Shown: positions 1 through 16,546 of the stretch, in pieces
Layout: every line of letters starts with the position of its first letter
Numbering within the stretch: the first letter of the stretch is position 1
From: Typha latifolia
Taxonomy: Eukaryota; Streptophyta; Magnoliopsida; Poales; Typhaceae
Length of the DNA: 64,000 nucleotides
Assembly: GCA_019914945.1 (NCBI GenBank)
Contig: CM034102.1
Span: 12,575,501 to 12,639,500 of the forward strand
Direction of reading: 5' to 3'
Translations under genes and position numbers: made by a program
Notes under the pieces: model-generated
The model's database searches: none
What the model saw: the letters and a program-made list of their open reading frames with translations, nothing else
What the model was told of the DNA's origin: nothing

Positions 1-1641
<1,641 letters not shown>

Positions 1642-1748
1642 CTAAGGCGAGATAAAGAGCGACGGATTAGTAGGCCAAACGAAGAGGGCGTGTGTGAAGA
1701 CGCCGTCCTGTTCTTCCTCTCCCTGTTCTCCTCAGTCCCCCTGGAAGG

Positions 1749-1757
1749 CTATTTATA
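1749..1757 (-). promoter_or_regulatory. TATA box of the alpha-tubulin gene
   Basis: Minus-strand TATAAATAG lies 117 bp upstream of the tubulin start codon. This gives an expected 5' UTR of roughly 85-90 nt. Confidence 0.7.
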
Positions 1758-1759
1758 GG

Positions 1760-2289
1760 AGGAGGTAACCCGTACAACGGTTGAGCGGATGCGAGGATTA
1801 GCTACAGGAGCCAATTACAAGATGCCAGGTAAACCGGTTGTAGATTAGCACCGAGTAATCTTGATTATAACGGTACGTTTTCTTTTTTTTTTCCAGTTAT
1901 TAAGAATTTTAATTTCGCTTAAAAGGGGAAATAATTTCTTCTATTCGGGCCACCCGCCTATTTTTGCGAGTTTATTTTAACTATTTTAGGTCCGCTCACC
2001 AAACCAGCATTGCAGCCAGAATGCCAGATAGGTAAAATTTTAAACTTATTTACGTAAATATATGACTTCTAGTTTACGTTGGTGCCAAGTGTACCTCAAA
2101 AGAGGATTTTTCGCTGGATATGGCGAAATTTATGCTACTAAAAATGACACACAGAGAAAGCGATTTTTATATATGTACAAATTTTATCTTAGTTTATGTG
2201 GCATTCAGGTGGATTAATACTCAACTAGTGGGTTAAATAAATTTGTTAGAGATAGCAACTCTGTTTGGCTAAAAGTTGAAATCAAGAAA
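1760..2289. other. intergenic, no gene seen
   Basis: Region upstream of the tubulin promoter. It is AT-rich with short homopolymer runs. I see no coding signal or clear repeat before the LINE remains begin near 2290. Confidence 0.5.
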
Positions 2290-2730
2290 GATATGACCAA
2301 GGTTCTCACTAGAGCCTATAGATGTTTCAACATATGATTTTAAACTTAATCCATTGGAGGTTGAATTTCTAACTTCTCATGGAAGAGATTCATTGGGCTC
2401 TTGTTTGGGTTCAATTTTTTAGGCTGTCAGAGAAATACTGGCTCTAAGATCTACTCATCACTGTTGCTTCATACATTGACAGGCCTCTCCAAAAGTTTAT
2501 GCTTATATTTTGGCACCCGTGTGTGGTAGGCTTTTTAGGGTTTGTATTGAGATTGATTTGTCTACCCTTTTAAGTGTAGTCCATGGAGGTGGAGATGCCC
2601 GGAGATAAGATCTTTTAGGCCGTGTCTTATAAAAATCTCCCTACTACCAATTTTAGGTGTGATCGGATTGGCCACAATTTGGCTCCTTTCGTTGCTCCTA
2701 CTATTTTAGAGATTGAGGGTTGTATCAGTT
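2290..2730 (+). mobile_element. LINE ORF1 remnant (DUF4283 end and zinc knuckle)
   Basis: With several stops and frameshifts, the + strand reads like the first ORF of plant L1-type LINEs. It has a stretch resembling the end of DUF4283, then a piece like the 'RVCVEIDLS' segment, then SYKNLPTTNFRCDRIGH, which matches the usual 'YENLP-x-FCxxCGRIGH' zinc-knuckle region with cysteines lost. It is a fossil and not an active protein. The matching endonuclease and RT remains lie at 5.6-8.3 kb in the same orientation, so this was probably one element later opened by other insertions. Confidence 0.6.
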
Positions 2731-3986
2731 GGTTTAGCCCAATAGAACCGCACTTTGTCAAAGGACCACGGGACCTCTACTATTGCCCCTCTTATTTCTT
2801 CCTCGAATGCTTTCACTCAGATGAAAGTCCCAAAAAGGGTAGGCGTTTTCATTATTTTAGTGATTCCTTTAGAATTGTTTGTGGCATAGGGTCTACCCTA
2901 TCGGCGAAGGTGGTAGAAGGCGGCGATGGTAAGGTTATGATCAACAACATAAATATTGATATATCGAATCCACTATATTTTCATGGCATACATGCTTAGA
3001 TATAACTAAAAAAGATCACCATATTCACATAATAATAATGACCAATACAAAGATTCAAAAAATAATTCAAGTGCAAATTGTCAAACTTAGATATAATAAG
3101 AAAAACTAACATTCCAAAATGACTATCAATTTCACTACAATTTCATGACATATATGCTTAGATATAGGCTACTTTCTAGCTAGCTCGTGCAATCTTAGAT
3201 AAAAAAAAAAGGATCACCATGTTCACAAAGTAATATTAAACAGAAATATAAGTGCCATGCAATAGCGAGTCTTCATTGTTGCTTTACTAGAACAAAAAGA
3301 AAAATGTCTGGTGAAAGAATCATAATTTCTCCATAGCAGGCAAAATATTTCTTCAATAAATTTTTCACAAAATATTCAGAAGCTATAGTCAACGACCCTT
3401 ACCTCCAACTTTTTCAGTAATGTTGATATCATCATCATCATCACCACCACCACTACCACCAAACACTTCTTCGACACAACTCATATTCAAATTCTACACA
3501 AATCAAGAGCATTAGTGAACGACAAATATAACACAAGGAATGCCCAGGTTAGTCTAGAGGAGAAACTAATATCTTAATTCCAACTAAAATCATGCTATGT
3601 GCAAGTGCTAGAAATTGCTCTAGACACACAACTTACTTTTATTTTCTTTCTCATCAACTAGGTAGCAGAGATCAAGGAGGAGTGATACCTGCCGACGATG
3701 GTGGTGATCGAAGGGTTCAATCTGCTCTAACATTAGCAGAGAGGGTACTGCGAGATGTTGAAGGAGAAGAGAAAGGAGGTGAAAGCATGGTGTATCCCAA
3801 CACGATTCATCGAAGAGAGTAGGGGGGAGAAATAAGGATGGCATTGGACTATCAGAGTCATCGAAGTTGTAGGATGTTATGGAATGAATGTCCGCTTCCC
3901 GATCTGGATCGATTGCAGGAAAGCAGCCTACGCAGCCGAGGGAAACTATTCACCGGATATTTTATCATAGTCGATATATTACGAAA
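2731..3986. other. non-genic, AT-rich, with a possible minus-strand split ORF
   Basis: No recognised gene. Internal short repeats occur (two similar stretches around 2970-3060 and 3140-3240 sharing 'atatgcttagatata' and 'ggatcaccat'). On the minus strand, 3844 to about 3688 is open and ends in a good donor (CAG|GTATCA). A 92-nt block at about 3404-3495 is bounded by TTGTGTAG and GGAG|GTAAGG, and joins in frame to give an acidic piece with GGDDDDD. No family is recognised and no further exons were found. Confidence 0.35.
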
Positions 3987-5136
3987 CTAGGGGTGATCGA
4001 TCCATAACTTCCCGATCTACGTTTTTGGTATTTATGTCCTTCGTCGATTCTGATTACAACTGGGATGAAAATATACAAAAGTGGCGGGTGATGGTGGAAG
4101 GGATGGGTGGTGGTGATGATAAGATTAAGGATGATAATGCAATCAGGGTGGATGGTTTGTAGAGTTTAGATGATAAGGATGAAGCGGGAGAAGGGGCTAA
4201 GATCTCAAGAAGGAGGGAGGACTCAATAGACGAGGGAGGTTAGAAGATCATCGTCATCTAGATGGTGCACAGCTAGGGCTTCAAGGAAGGGGAAGAAAGA
4301 TTATGGTAGAGATAATAAAAAGGAGATAGAACTCAATATTCACTCATCATAATCTTTTTGGTTGTCATTCACACCTTAAGAGGCTAACAAAACAAGCCAA
4401 AAATGATAATTATTAACCCTAGAAATAGTGAATTTTCGCTGATCGCGTTAGAATGCGGTTGAGCGCATTCGAACGTGTATTTCGCATTCTCTGTTGATGC
4501 GAACGTATGCAAGCATTCGCACGCGGGTGTTCGAACGAGGTTTACGCGTTTGAACGCACAAATCGCGTTTTATGTCAATGTGAATGCTCGTAGGCTTTTG
4601 TAAGGGCATTCGAACGCAACATACACAATTCTTATTTTTTTAAAATAAATAACTAAAAATAATAAGTAAAAATTCTCATAGGATGTATCTATGCTCGAGA
4701 CGACTCGGTGAAGTCTGAATCACATTATAGGAGGACTAACTGGTAGAGTCGTGGAACAACGAGAGTCAAACAGATCACTAGAGAGAGTAAGTGAGAGAAA
4801 TGTGGACCGGTTTGAGAAGTAGGGTTTGATATGCAGAGGGATTGAGAGAATGAGGGTGAAAAGTTAGGGTAAGGTGTGGTAGGTGAGGGGTTTTAACGAA
4901 TCGAGTTAGTTAAGGGTAGGAGGTATATTAATATTGTATAATCTACGAGTAAATGAATATTCGATATTCGAATTTGTATTCAAACAAATATATTATACTC
5001 ATATATATAAATCCAGATACTTTAATAAACTATGATCCGGATCTATTTTTATATATAGGATGAATAAATTATTTTGACTCGTATCGGATCACAGGAGTCT
5101 AATAGCGAGTCGGATGAGATCCGTTTTCACCCCTAG
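3987..5136. mobile_element. putative non-autonomous DNA transposon with CTAGGGGTGA ends
   Basis: The left end reads CTAGGGGTGATCGATCC. The right end, read on the minus strand, is CTAGGGGTGAAAACGGATC. The first ten bases agree, then diverge. The right 250 bp is rich in 'gga-tat-ccg' style AT sequence like the elements at 7044 and 12856, so these form one family. No target duplication can be defined, so the left boundary is uncertain. Inside, 4445-4617 holds a degenerate set of GCGTTCGAACGC-like palindromes. The superfamily (hAT-like) is inferred only. Confidence 0.45.
4445..4617. repeat. degenerate array of GCGTTCGAACGC-like palindromes
   Basis: Copies centred on TTCGAA or one-base variants occur at 4448 (TTAGAA), 4468, 4516 (TTCGCA), 4530, 4549 (TTTGAA) and 4609, each within GCG-N-CGC-like flanks. 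It ends in CATTCGAACGCAACA, the same 3' context as the cleaner array at 42085-42345. It is a diverged relative of that array. Confidence 0.6.
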
Positions 5137-5599
5137 TTAAGGCCCACATAGGAGACTCATCTCCTCGTTCTTTACTGTGCCTCGGGAGCCGATCAAAATC
5201 TCATAAAATCTCACAATAGGCTCCTTTCAACATTAATTCATCTAACATCTCCTTCAGGGCTAGAAAATCTACTAACGTGGCCACCAACCGGTGTGCTTAG
5301 TCTTCTTATCGTAGCAGGTATGAGCTCTGCATTAAAAGTGGGGTACGGAACTCTGCCTCCTCCTCCTCCTCCTCCTCCTCCTCCTATCCAAAGGTGCTAA
5401 CTCTTTTTGGCCTTTAATCTGAATGTGAATGTTGTTGTTACTCTTGGAGAGGAGCTTGACCTTTCTAGGTTTGTTATGGTCTTTGACTAGAATATATTCC
5501 TCTCATAATTTTCATCACTATTCTCACATCCACCATTCCCTCGCAGAGAGCTGAGCTCTAAAGCATCCTCTACCCTGCACAATTGTTCTCACCCAGTAT
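5137..5599. other. non-genic; (CCT)n microsatellite
   Basis: This is a flank between the transposon end and the LINE endonuclease region. It holds a (TCC)n tract of about 30 nt at 5356-5385. No gene is seen. Confidence 0.5.
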
Positions 5600-7041
5600 C
5601 TGCTCTTCCCATAACCTCTCCGCACCACTTCTCCCCCTCCGAACTCCTCCACTGATCATGAGGCTGGTCTGTTAGGTGGCATCGATTTTGACCCTGGTTT
5701 GTCAGCATGCCCCTGGGTCTAACATAGAAATGATGGATGAACCTCCGGACTAGGATCTTGAACTAGAACCACTTGCTGCCTTCTTGCATCAAAAGAAAGT
5801 CCTAAACTTTTTGGGGTCAAGGTTTTGGAGCTGTCCAGGCCTAGAGAATGGAAGGGCGTTTCTAAGCCTCAACAAGAGTAACCAAACCAAGTCAGATTGA
5901 AGCAGATGTGACCTTGCTTGAATCCCTTTCTCAAATGGTTGTTTAATGTGTGTAATATTTTGAAATTGTCGTGGGCTGACAAAAAATGAGGGTCATATTT
6001 CTCTTATAAATTTCATGAATTTTCATCCGCCTGATACAATAATTATGTTCGAAACTCACACTACTAATCGGAGGTTTGCTTTGGTATTGTATAGGATGAA
6101 GCCCACCTGGGAGGGGGTTGCTGGTGGCATCATGATTTGCTCGAAGGCTAACAAGATGAAGTTCATTGCCATCTTTTCCTTTGATCAGGTTATGCATGAT
6201 GTTGTCTTTGAAACTGGTAAGGACCCTTGGCTTCTCACTACTAGCTAAGCTAACACTATAGCCGTAAATAAGAACTAGATATTATCTGAGCTAAGTGGAC
6301 TTTGCTAATTTGCCATGGTTTGTTGCTGGGGACTTTAGTTGTATCTAATTTACTATTGGGAAGCTTGCAATTTAGTTTGACTTGACAAAGTTTTTGGGAA
6401 TGCTAGTTTCATCTCCATGTTTTTTAAAATTATTTTCAAGTCACTTGGCTCGCATTGCATTTGATCATGCTCCTCTGTATATTTCCTTAGGAAACTAGCT
6501 TATGGTGGGCAGAGCTCCTATTAAATTTGAATGGTTTTGGTTTAATTATCCTTCTAGGTTTCATTGTAACTTCTCTCTCATTCGAATTTCTCTGCACTAT
6601 TGGAACAAGGGCTTCCTAGGTCGCCTTGAGTCAAACCTAAATTCTATTAAATCTCAAATTATTGTCTTGGAATGTATGGAGTTATCCTATAGTCTCCCCT
6701 CTTTTGAGAGTAATCACCTTACTTTGTTAAACTACAAGGGTAATGTCTTTCTCAGACAGATCTGTGCTAAATAGCAGAGTAAGTCTAGAGTTACCTTAGC
6801 TTAATGGAGAGACTCCAATAGCTCTTCTTTTTCATATGTCCCTCAAAATTAGGAGGCAGGGAACCATGCCATTTTTGTCTGCAGTCAGGGGATGTGATCA
6901 ATTCTGTTCGTGGCATTGAGATTAAATTTTCAAATTTTTTATAAAATTCTTTGGTGTAAGGATATCGAGGACCTCATGTCCTCATACTGAACAATGATTC
7001 CTTGTCTTAGGATAGTTTGCAATGATGATTTTGTAAGCCCC
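5600..7041 (+). mobile_element. LINE endonuclease and RT N-terminal remnant
   Basis: A broken reading frame of a plant L1-type LINE. 6015-6248 resembles the endonuclease (KPTWEGVAGGIMIC, then FxVxxETGKDPWLLT). The text after it reads like 'WFVAGDFxC' once stops are ignored. 6502-6774 and the following bases match the linker before RT (LRQ-x-KSRVTLAxWRDSNSSSF, the family's 'KSRxxWxKxGDxNxxFFH'). Stops and frameshifts are frequent. It continues after the insertion at 7044-7597. Confidence 0.75.
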
Positions 7042-7599
7042 GACTAGGGGTGAAAACACCCTACTCGCTAACCAATCCAATTCTGATTAGATTCAAATAA
7101 ATTTTTTATTATCTCATTTGGAAATGAATAGAATTTTTGAAAAAAAAATCCGCATATAGATTCGTATATGGTCAGATATAATTTTCGGATTTAGATATGG
7201 ATATCGGATATCCGTTTACCCGCATATTTTTTTTAATAATTTACAGTTTTTAGTTTGCTTATTTAAATTGTGAATATTAATATTGTTACTAATGATGTGT
7301 TATATATTATTTGTAGAGATTAATTTTTTTAATTTATATGTATTTGACATACAAAAAATTATTTTTTTAATGAAACTCTTAATATTTTTGTGTTAATTAT
7401 GTGTTTAAAATTCGATCAATATCTGTTTAAAATCTGATCCTCTATCTGAATTATCTGTATTCGTTTAGTTAGGATATGATTATAAAGTTTGCTATCCGTC
7501 TAATATCCGTATTCGAATCTATATCCAAAATAAAAATATGGATCCAGATGTGGGTTGAATATTATAGTGTCCGTATTCTATCCGTTTTCACCTCTAGTC
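7042..7599. mobile_element. small inverted-repeat transposon inserted in the LINE
   Basis: It begins GACTAGGGGTGAAAACA and ends, on the minus strand, GACTAGAGGTGAAAACG, so the terminal inverted repeats agree over about 15 of 16 bases. The inside is AT-rich with many TATCCG/CGGATA repeats and no ORF of its own. The LINE RT frame stops at its left edge and resumes just after its right edge, which shows insertion after the LINE. No convincing target-site duplication was found. It belongs to the same family as 3987-5136 and 12856-13785. Confidence 0.65.
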
Positions 7600-8335
7600 T
7601 TAGACATAGGCAAAAGAAACCTTTTGGTCTATGCCGGAAAGCTCCTAGCCCGAATGGTTACCTGATCAAGTTTTACAAACATTATTGGGATATTTTGGGT
7701 GTTGATCTGGTTATTTCTATCATTCATTCTAGCATATTGGCATTCTTGCATGGACTTGGGGTCAAAACTATACCACCCTTATTCCAAAAAAAGAAAATGC
7801 TACTAGGTTTGTAGACTATCCGCCTATTTTCCTTTATTTGTGGTTGGACCTGAGATTTTATTATTGACATACATATACATGATAACATTGCTTTAGCTTA
7901 ACTCGCTGTATACATGCTCCCGAGAATAATATCGATATTATCATGCAAAAGATTGACTTAAAAAGAAGGCTCATGATTGGTTAAATTAGGAGGCTATTAC
8001 TGAAACTGTGTTGTATGGTTTCCCTACTATTTTTATGTGTTGAATTTATGCTTGTATTACCTTCAGATGCTTTAATGATTAATGCCTACTTTTGAATGGT
8101 TTAAGGGTAAAAGAGTCACTCTTCAGGCATTGACATATTTCTACAAGTACATATATTTTCGGATCTTACATTTGCTTAGTGAATCCTCCCTTTTCAAAAC
8201 GAAGAAAAATAAATTTATCATTTCCATTGCCTCTTCTCCCAAATATAATGTACATCACTTTCTATATGCCTTAGTAGTTAGTCTGCGTGATAGATACAAA
8301 GGATTTAGAGACAAATTCTTTAGGTAAAGAAACTT
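7600..8335 (+). mobile_element. LINE reverse-transcriptase remnant
   Basis: The reading 'KAPSPNGYLIKFYKHYWDIL' matches the RT motif K-A-P-G-P-D-G-x3-FYK-x2-WD. It is followed by PKKENATRFVDY, the 'IPKKxxxxxxxDYRPI' motif, reached by a frameshift. Further on, 8082-8327 resembles the 'GLRQGDPLSPYLF' to 'FADDL' part (HHFLYALVVSLRDRYKGF), with the YADD aspartates lost (LYALV in place of YADD). It is a dead copy. Confidence 0.75.
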
Positions 8336-8612
8336 AATCTTTTGTCTGAGAGATCTCAGTCAGAAATCTTGAAAGAGAATAAGATATCCTTCTTTGTCCT
8401 GCTAAGATATAGCACAAGAATGAAATGTTTGTGAAACAATCTTTAATGTTATCAATTCTTGAGAACAGGAGGAAACATTGTTAAAAAAATCTACCTGCAA
8501 TTTAATTTGCTCTTTTATGAAATGTAATCTATGATACATGAAAGAAATAATTCACCTTAATCTATGTCAATATAATTCTTCAACTTCTTTTCTTCTTCCT
8601 TATGTGCAAAAG

Positions 8613-9200
8613 GAAGGGAGTCTCTCGACTAGTGAATCTGCAGTCAGGAAGGCGGAGGACGTAGTGAGCAGCATGCTGGCCAAGGGCTTTGTCCTCAGCA
8701 AGGACGCGCTCAAGAGAGCCAGATCTTTCGACGAGCGTCATCACCTCCTATCCAACGCAACTTCCAGTGTTGCATCTCTAGATCGCCATATTGGTCTGAG
8801 CGAAAAGATCTGCATGGGGACAGCCATAGTCAGCGGCAAGGTGAGGGAAGTGGACAAGCTCTTCCAAGTGTCAGGGATCACCATGTCTGCACTAGCTGCA
8901 GCTGAGCAGAAGGCCAGCATTGCGAGCTCAGCCATCATGAGCAACCACTACATGTCGACCGGAGCATCATGGGTCTCGACTCTGCTCGGTATGGTGGCCA
9001 AGGCAGCTGGTGATGTGAGTTCAATGACTATGGAGAAGGTGGAGAAGACTGAGGAGGAAAGGAAGGAGATTATTTGCAGAGAGAGGAGAGGAACGGTGAG
9101 CGACTTTGCGGAGCTTCACCTCAATGGAGCATTCCCAGGGGAACCTGCCACTACTGCTGCAGTGGAGATGGTGGATGAGCAAAAGTTCCAGATTTTATGA
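8613..9200 (+). CDS. BPA1-like (ACD11-binding-partner family) C-terminal exon, no RRM in view
   Basis: 195 codons from a likely splice acceptor (GTGCAAAAG|GAAGGG) to TGA. The protein has AEDVVSSMLAKGFVLSKDAL, then SFDERHHLL, VASLDRHIGLSEK, GTAIVSGKVREVDKLFQVS, ALAAAEQKASIASSAIMSN and TGASWVSTLLGMVAKAAGDV. This is the conserved C-terminal half of plant RRM proteins of the BPA1 family, which bind the lipid-transfer protein ACD11 and restrain cell death. The usual N-terminal RRM (about 75-80 residues) is not found upstream, where LINE fossils end only 280 bp away. An in-frame ATG at 8538 exists but lies in intron-like sequence. It could be the last exon of a gene whose first exons were displaced, or a truncated relic. 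The reading frame itself is intact and the sequence well conserved. Confidence 0.8.
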   Translation, partial: EGSLSTSESAVRKAEDVVSSMLAKGFVLSKDALKRARSFDERHHLLSNATSSVASLDRHIGLSEKICMGTAIVSGKVREVDKLFQVSGITMSALAAAEQKASIASSAIMSNHYMSTGASWVSTLLGMVAKAAGDVSSMTMEKVEKTEEERKEIICRERRGTVSDFAELHLNGAFPGEPATTAAVEMVDEQKFQIL

Positions 9201-10133
9201 AATAAGGTTTGTTTGCTTTCACTACCTAATTCATTTGTTCGTCTCTCTGAATACGATAATTCCTTAACCTCTATGCTTCAAAAAGATACCGTGGATGTTC
9301 TACAGTGACCTCATGTTTTCCTTTTCTTGATTCAATTCTTCATGCTCCTGTTGGAATAATCTTTTTTTTTTTCTTCTTTTTTGAGTCTGATTCACTCTCC
9401 AAAGAAGTGGTACATTGTAGGAATTTCTGAATCTTTTTCCAACTTTGGTCCATAAGCAAGAATTATCATTGTATATTATAATATCAATTTAACTTTTCTA
9501 TAGGATTGAATCAGATACGTTATAAATTGATAAAGATCACCACTTGGTGCGAGGTTAGACTTGCTCCTTATGCCCAAATAAGTCGTGAGTTTACATTCTA
9601 TAAGATAAATGTTGTATTTTCTTGCCATTTTCATGACAAGTAGAACATATTCATGATGCTAGAAAAACAGACTTTTCTTCTCATGAGCCAGAATTTTAAA
9701 AGCGGACAGTATTTAGTACATGTTGAGCATGATTAATCTGAACACAAGAGCAACTTGAGCAATATAAAATTACAACATTAGATGATCAGAAACTGACGTA
9801 GAGATCAAATCCAGCTAGATTGTTACCCACATCCAATCATAGATCCACAATTGGCCTCAGATGCCAAATTCAAGGCTCCAAATCATCATCTTGAAATAAC
9901 TGATAATAGTCTAACACTCGATAAAGCAATCCTCCTTTCTAAGCCTTTTATTGGACTTTATACAATTTTTCATGCCTATCATGTTGCACTAAAATTGAAA
10001 GGAGATAGACATAGAGCAAATACATTTAAGAGAAGTTCTTATGACGAAAGACAAAGTAGAAGGCTCTATCCCATCAGGGCGAACTATCGAAGCAGGTAAG
10101 CACATAAATAGATCTGTTCGAAAATGTAAGACC

Positions 10134-10191
<58 letters not shown>

Positions 10192-11180
10192 CCCCAAATA
10201 AAGAATTCCATCAGTCTGTTCTTCCATTGCCAACCCTGATCCAATAGCCCTCTCAAATGTAGACGATTCATTCAATGAAAGCACAAGGTTATATAGTAAA
10301 TCTGTAGGTGGATAAGTTAATTCCATAAAGTACGTTCTCAAAAGACTAAACTGACAAGGGCATGAGCAATTAAACGTTGACAGGAGCCTCATGCATTAGG
10401 ATGCGTCTTACCAGAACTGAAATGCCAACCGTTACTTTACTCTAAACCTGTCACCAGGTAGAATGAATGACCTCAATGTTTTACACGAGTAAAACAGATA
10501 AGCCGACTGAAAGAAGAAAATATATATTCGTAGCAGAAAGAACATGAAAGTAAACAGAACTACAAAGCTTAATTGTTTTAAATAAGTGGCATAACAAACA
10601 AGTTTTAAATGCTTACATAGAGAGCGGAGTCTTATGCCTTGTCATCGTGAAGTTTATCTCCAGTATTCATAGACTGCTATACTCCCTTATCTTAGATTTC
10701 TGAACCAAAGAAATGAGAATTCTTAGGAATTGCAAGAACTTAAACTTCTATTTGACTTGCTAATAGAATTTCCAAAAAAAAAAATCATACACTAAAAAAC
10801 TCTAGAAATTTTGCCTCATAAACTTATTATAGATAAAAGGTGTTTTAATTTACAAACTCCCATCTGAAGGAGATCTTGAGAGGGAAAAATATAAGCAGCC
10901 TTACCCTACTCATGGAGAGATGGTACCCATGTCAATGACGAGCTATTATAGACACATAAAATTAAAGAATATATAGAGATATCATTTTGAGCCTTGAATA
11001 TCTGAAATGTCAGCTGCATAGTGATAGCCTGCATCTAGAGACTATCAAAGAGCAGCCAAAAACATGTCCAGAAGATTTCGACATTGTTAAGGCCTCACAA
11101 TACTATGCTAGCTTGTAATTTTCATTCATTGCAAAATTTAGATGATTCTCTATTGCATGTTCATTTGGAAGGACAATATT
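9201..11180. other. intergenic, no gene seen
   Basis: AT-rich sequence between the BPA1-like exon and the 3' end of the HSF gene. It holds one CT microsatellite (10138-10186). Two short ORFs over that tract encode only Ser/Leu or Glu/Arg repeats and are artefacts. Confidence 0.6.
10138..10186. repeat. (CT)n microsatellite, 49 nt
   Basis: Uninterrupted CT dinucleotides. It is intergenic, about 1 kb beyond the HSF stop codon. Confidence 0.95.
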
Positions 11181-14840
<3,660 letters not shown>

Positions 14841-15340
14841 CGCTGTGATCTGGTATTGAGAAAGAGAGAAGGAAGGAGAGAAAACAAGACGATACGAGGT
14901 GGGAGAAGAAACCCTAATTGGAGATGGAAGAGGAGGAGAGAACGAGGTCGAGAAGTTGGAGAAGGAAGAGGGAAAAACAGAACAACTTTCCTTGGCAACG
15001 AGACGTCGTTTTTTAACGTTTTTTTTTAATGTTTTAAAATTACTTTTACACCCTTATCCTCTTTATTTTTGTGTCACCCAGACTCGGTTTGAAGTCAAAT
15101 CTAAATAAATTTCAATTACTTTTATTTGAAAATAAAATAATTTCTACTGTTTGGCAAACAAAAGAAATTGAAATGAATTCTATGATATCTAACCTTGTTA
15201 TTTGGAATTGGGTAGAAATATATTTTAATATGTTTCATCTCCTATTATACTCTTTATCAACAATATAATTGATTCTATGATAGATATAAAACAATTGATA
15301 ATAATAAATTAACTTAGGGTATGTTTATTTTAATCCTAGG
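14841..15340 (-). promoter_or_regulatory. HSF 5' UTR and promoter region
   Basis: The first 150 bp upstream of the ATG is, on the coding strand, pyrimidine-rich (TTCTCCTTC, CTCTCCTTC runs), as is common in plant leaders. No confident TATA box was picked. Beyond about 15000 the sequence becomes AT-rich without genes. Confidence 0.4.
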
Positions 15341-15794
15341 GTGGCTTCTAAGGGTGTAATCCTGATCAAGTTTGAATTAAAATTATTTTAATTCGAGTAA
15401 ATTACGAGTTCAAATCTAAATGAGTCGATTTATTAAATAATTTTAAGTTTAAATTACATTAATCTTAATTTAGGCTTGAATCAAGCATAAATAAGGTCTA
15501 ATTCAAATATATAACCTAATGAAAATAATCAGAACTAAACTTTACAAGATCAAAATGTATAACAATTTACTTAAGTAAATTCTAAAATATAACAGAGTTT
15601 AGTTTAGTATTATTTTGAGTCTTATCGAGCCTATTTGATTGAGTTTGCTCATGATCAAGCTTGGCTTAAAATTATTTTCTAATCTATTTTGAAGATTAAG
15701 CTTGTCTCATCTCATTTTCAAGCTGAGCTTGATCAAATCTTATTAAGCGGAGATTGAGCGAGCTCGAGTAGGTTGATTATTTTGACAATCCTAG
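15340..15794. repeat. GAGCTTG/GAGCTCG-rich dispersed repeat
   Basis: It begins near 'aagggtgtaatcctgatcaag', is full of 'AAGCTTG', 'GAGCTTGATCA' and 'GAGCTCGAG' words, and ends in 'TTATTTTGACAATCCTAG'. AATCCTAG occurs at both borders (15332-15339 and 15787-15794), either an 8-bp target duplication or part of degenerate ends of the hAT-like 'TAGGGGTGTCAA' type. Similar sequence occurs at 22160-23175 and 26170-26480. Confidence 0.5.
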
Positions 15795-15840
15795 TAGTTT
15801 CTTTGAAAGAAGAGAAAAAATAATGACCCCATGTTTATTG

Positions 15841-15863
15841 AAATAATAATAATAATAATAATA
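15841..15863. repeat. (AAT)n microsatellite
   Basis: About seven AAT units in intergenic sequence. Confidence 0.9.
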
Positions 15864-16546
15864 ACACAATCTTAAAAACCGATAATATATTCATTAAATA
15901 AATTAACAAAAATAACTAAAAGTAAATAAGCTGAGAAAGAGGAAGTATGTATCCGACATGTGAAAGAGGAGAAAATAATACAACAATAGATTATACAAGA
16001 AGAGGCAGCAGTAGGATTTCATTAATTATTACACGAAGGAAACTTATATAGGATTTCTATTCGGTTTAGAGTTTTGTGTTTGAGATTGTATGTGATAGAT
16101 TAATCTCTAAGAAAAGTGATATAAATTTTTCAGTATATAATAACATGATCCTTACAAAAGACAATTTGATGAAAAGAGATTGGGGTAGGCCAGTAGGGGC
16201 TTCTTCTTGTTTGGCATTTATTTATGAAGTGTTCCTATGCAAGACAGTTGATGCTCTTTTGGTTGTAGGGAGCTCCAAAGTATGTGGTTGATTAATTTAA
16301 AGTTTGATTGGAATAAGAAAGCTATGCAGAAGGATGGAAAGAAACAGAAAGAATTTTTCATAGTTAATTTGATGAAGTCTGATTAGGAGCCTCTCTTACT
16401 ATGGGTGACAAGTGTATTCCTTGGTTCCTAGTTCCTATCATTGTCTGAAAATTATCAGAAAAAAGATTAGCTTCTTAGTTCTTATTATTGTTCTGAATTG
16501 TTGGACAAGAAACTATGCATTCTTGCTCTGACAAAACCAAAACTTT
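15864..16546. other. intergenic and 3' flank of the CAD-like gene
   Basis: AT-rich sequence holding the presumed 3' UTR of the CAD-like gene on its right side. No other gene is supported. Confidence 0.5.

Noticed and set aside
7035..7610. An 8-bp target duplication around the 7042-7599 element
   Set aside because: TAAGCCCC and TTAGACAT flanks do not match well enough, so the superfamily cannot be set from this copy.
10041..10392. ORFs with Ser-Leu or Arg-Glu repeats
   Set aside because: Produced only by reading the CT microsatellite; no conserved sequence around it.
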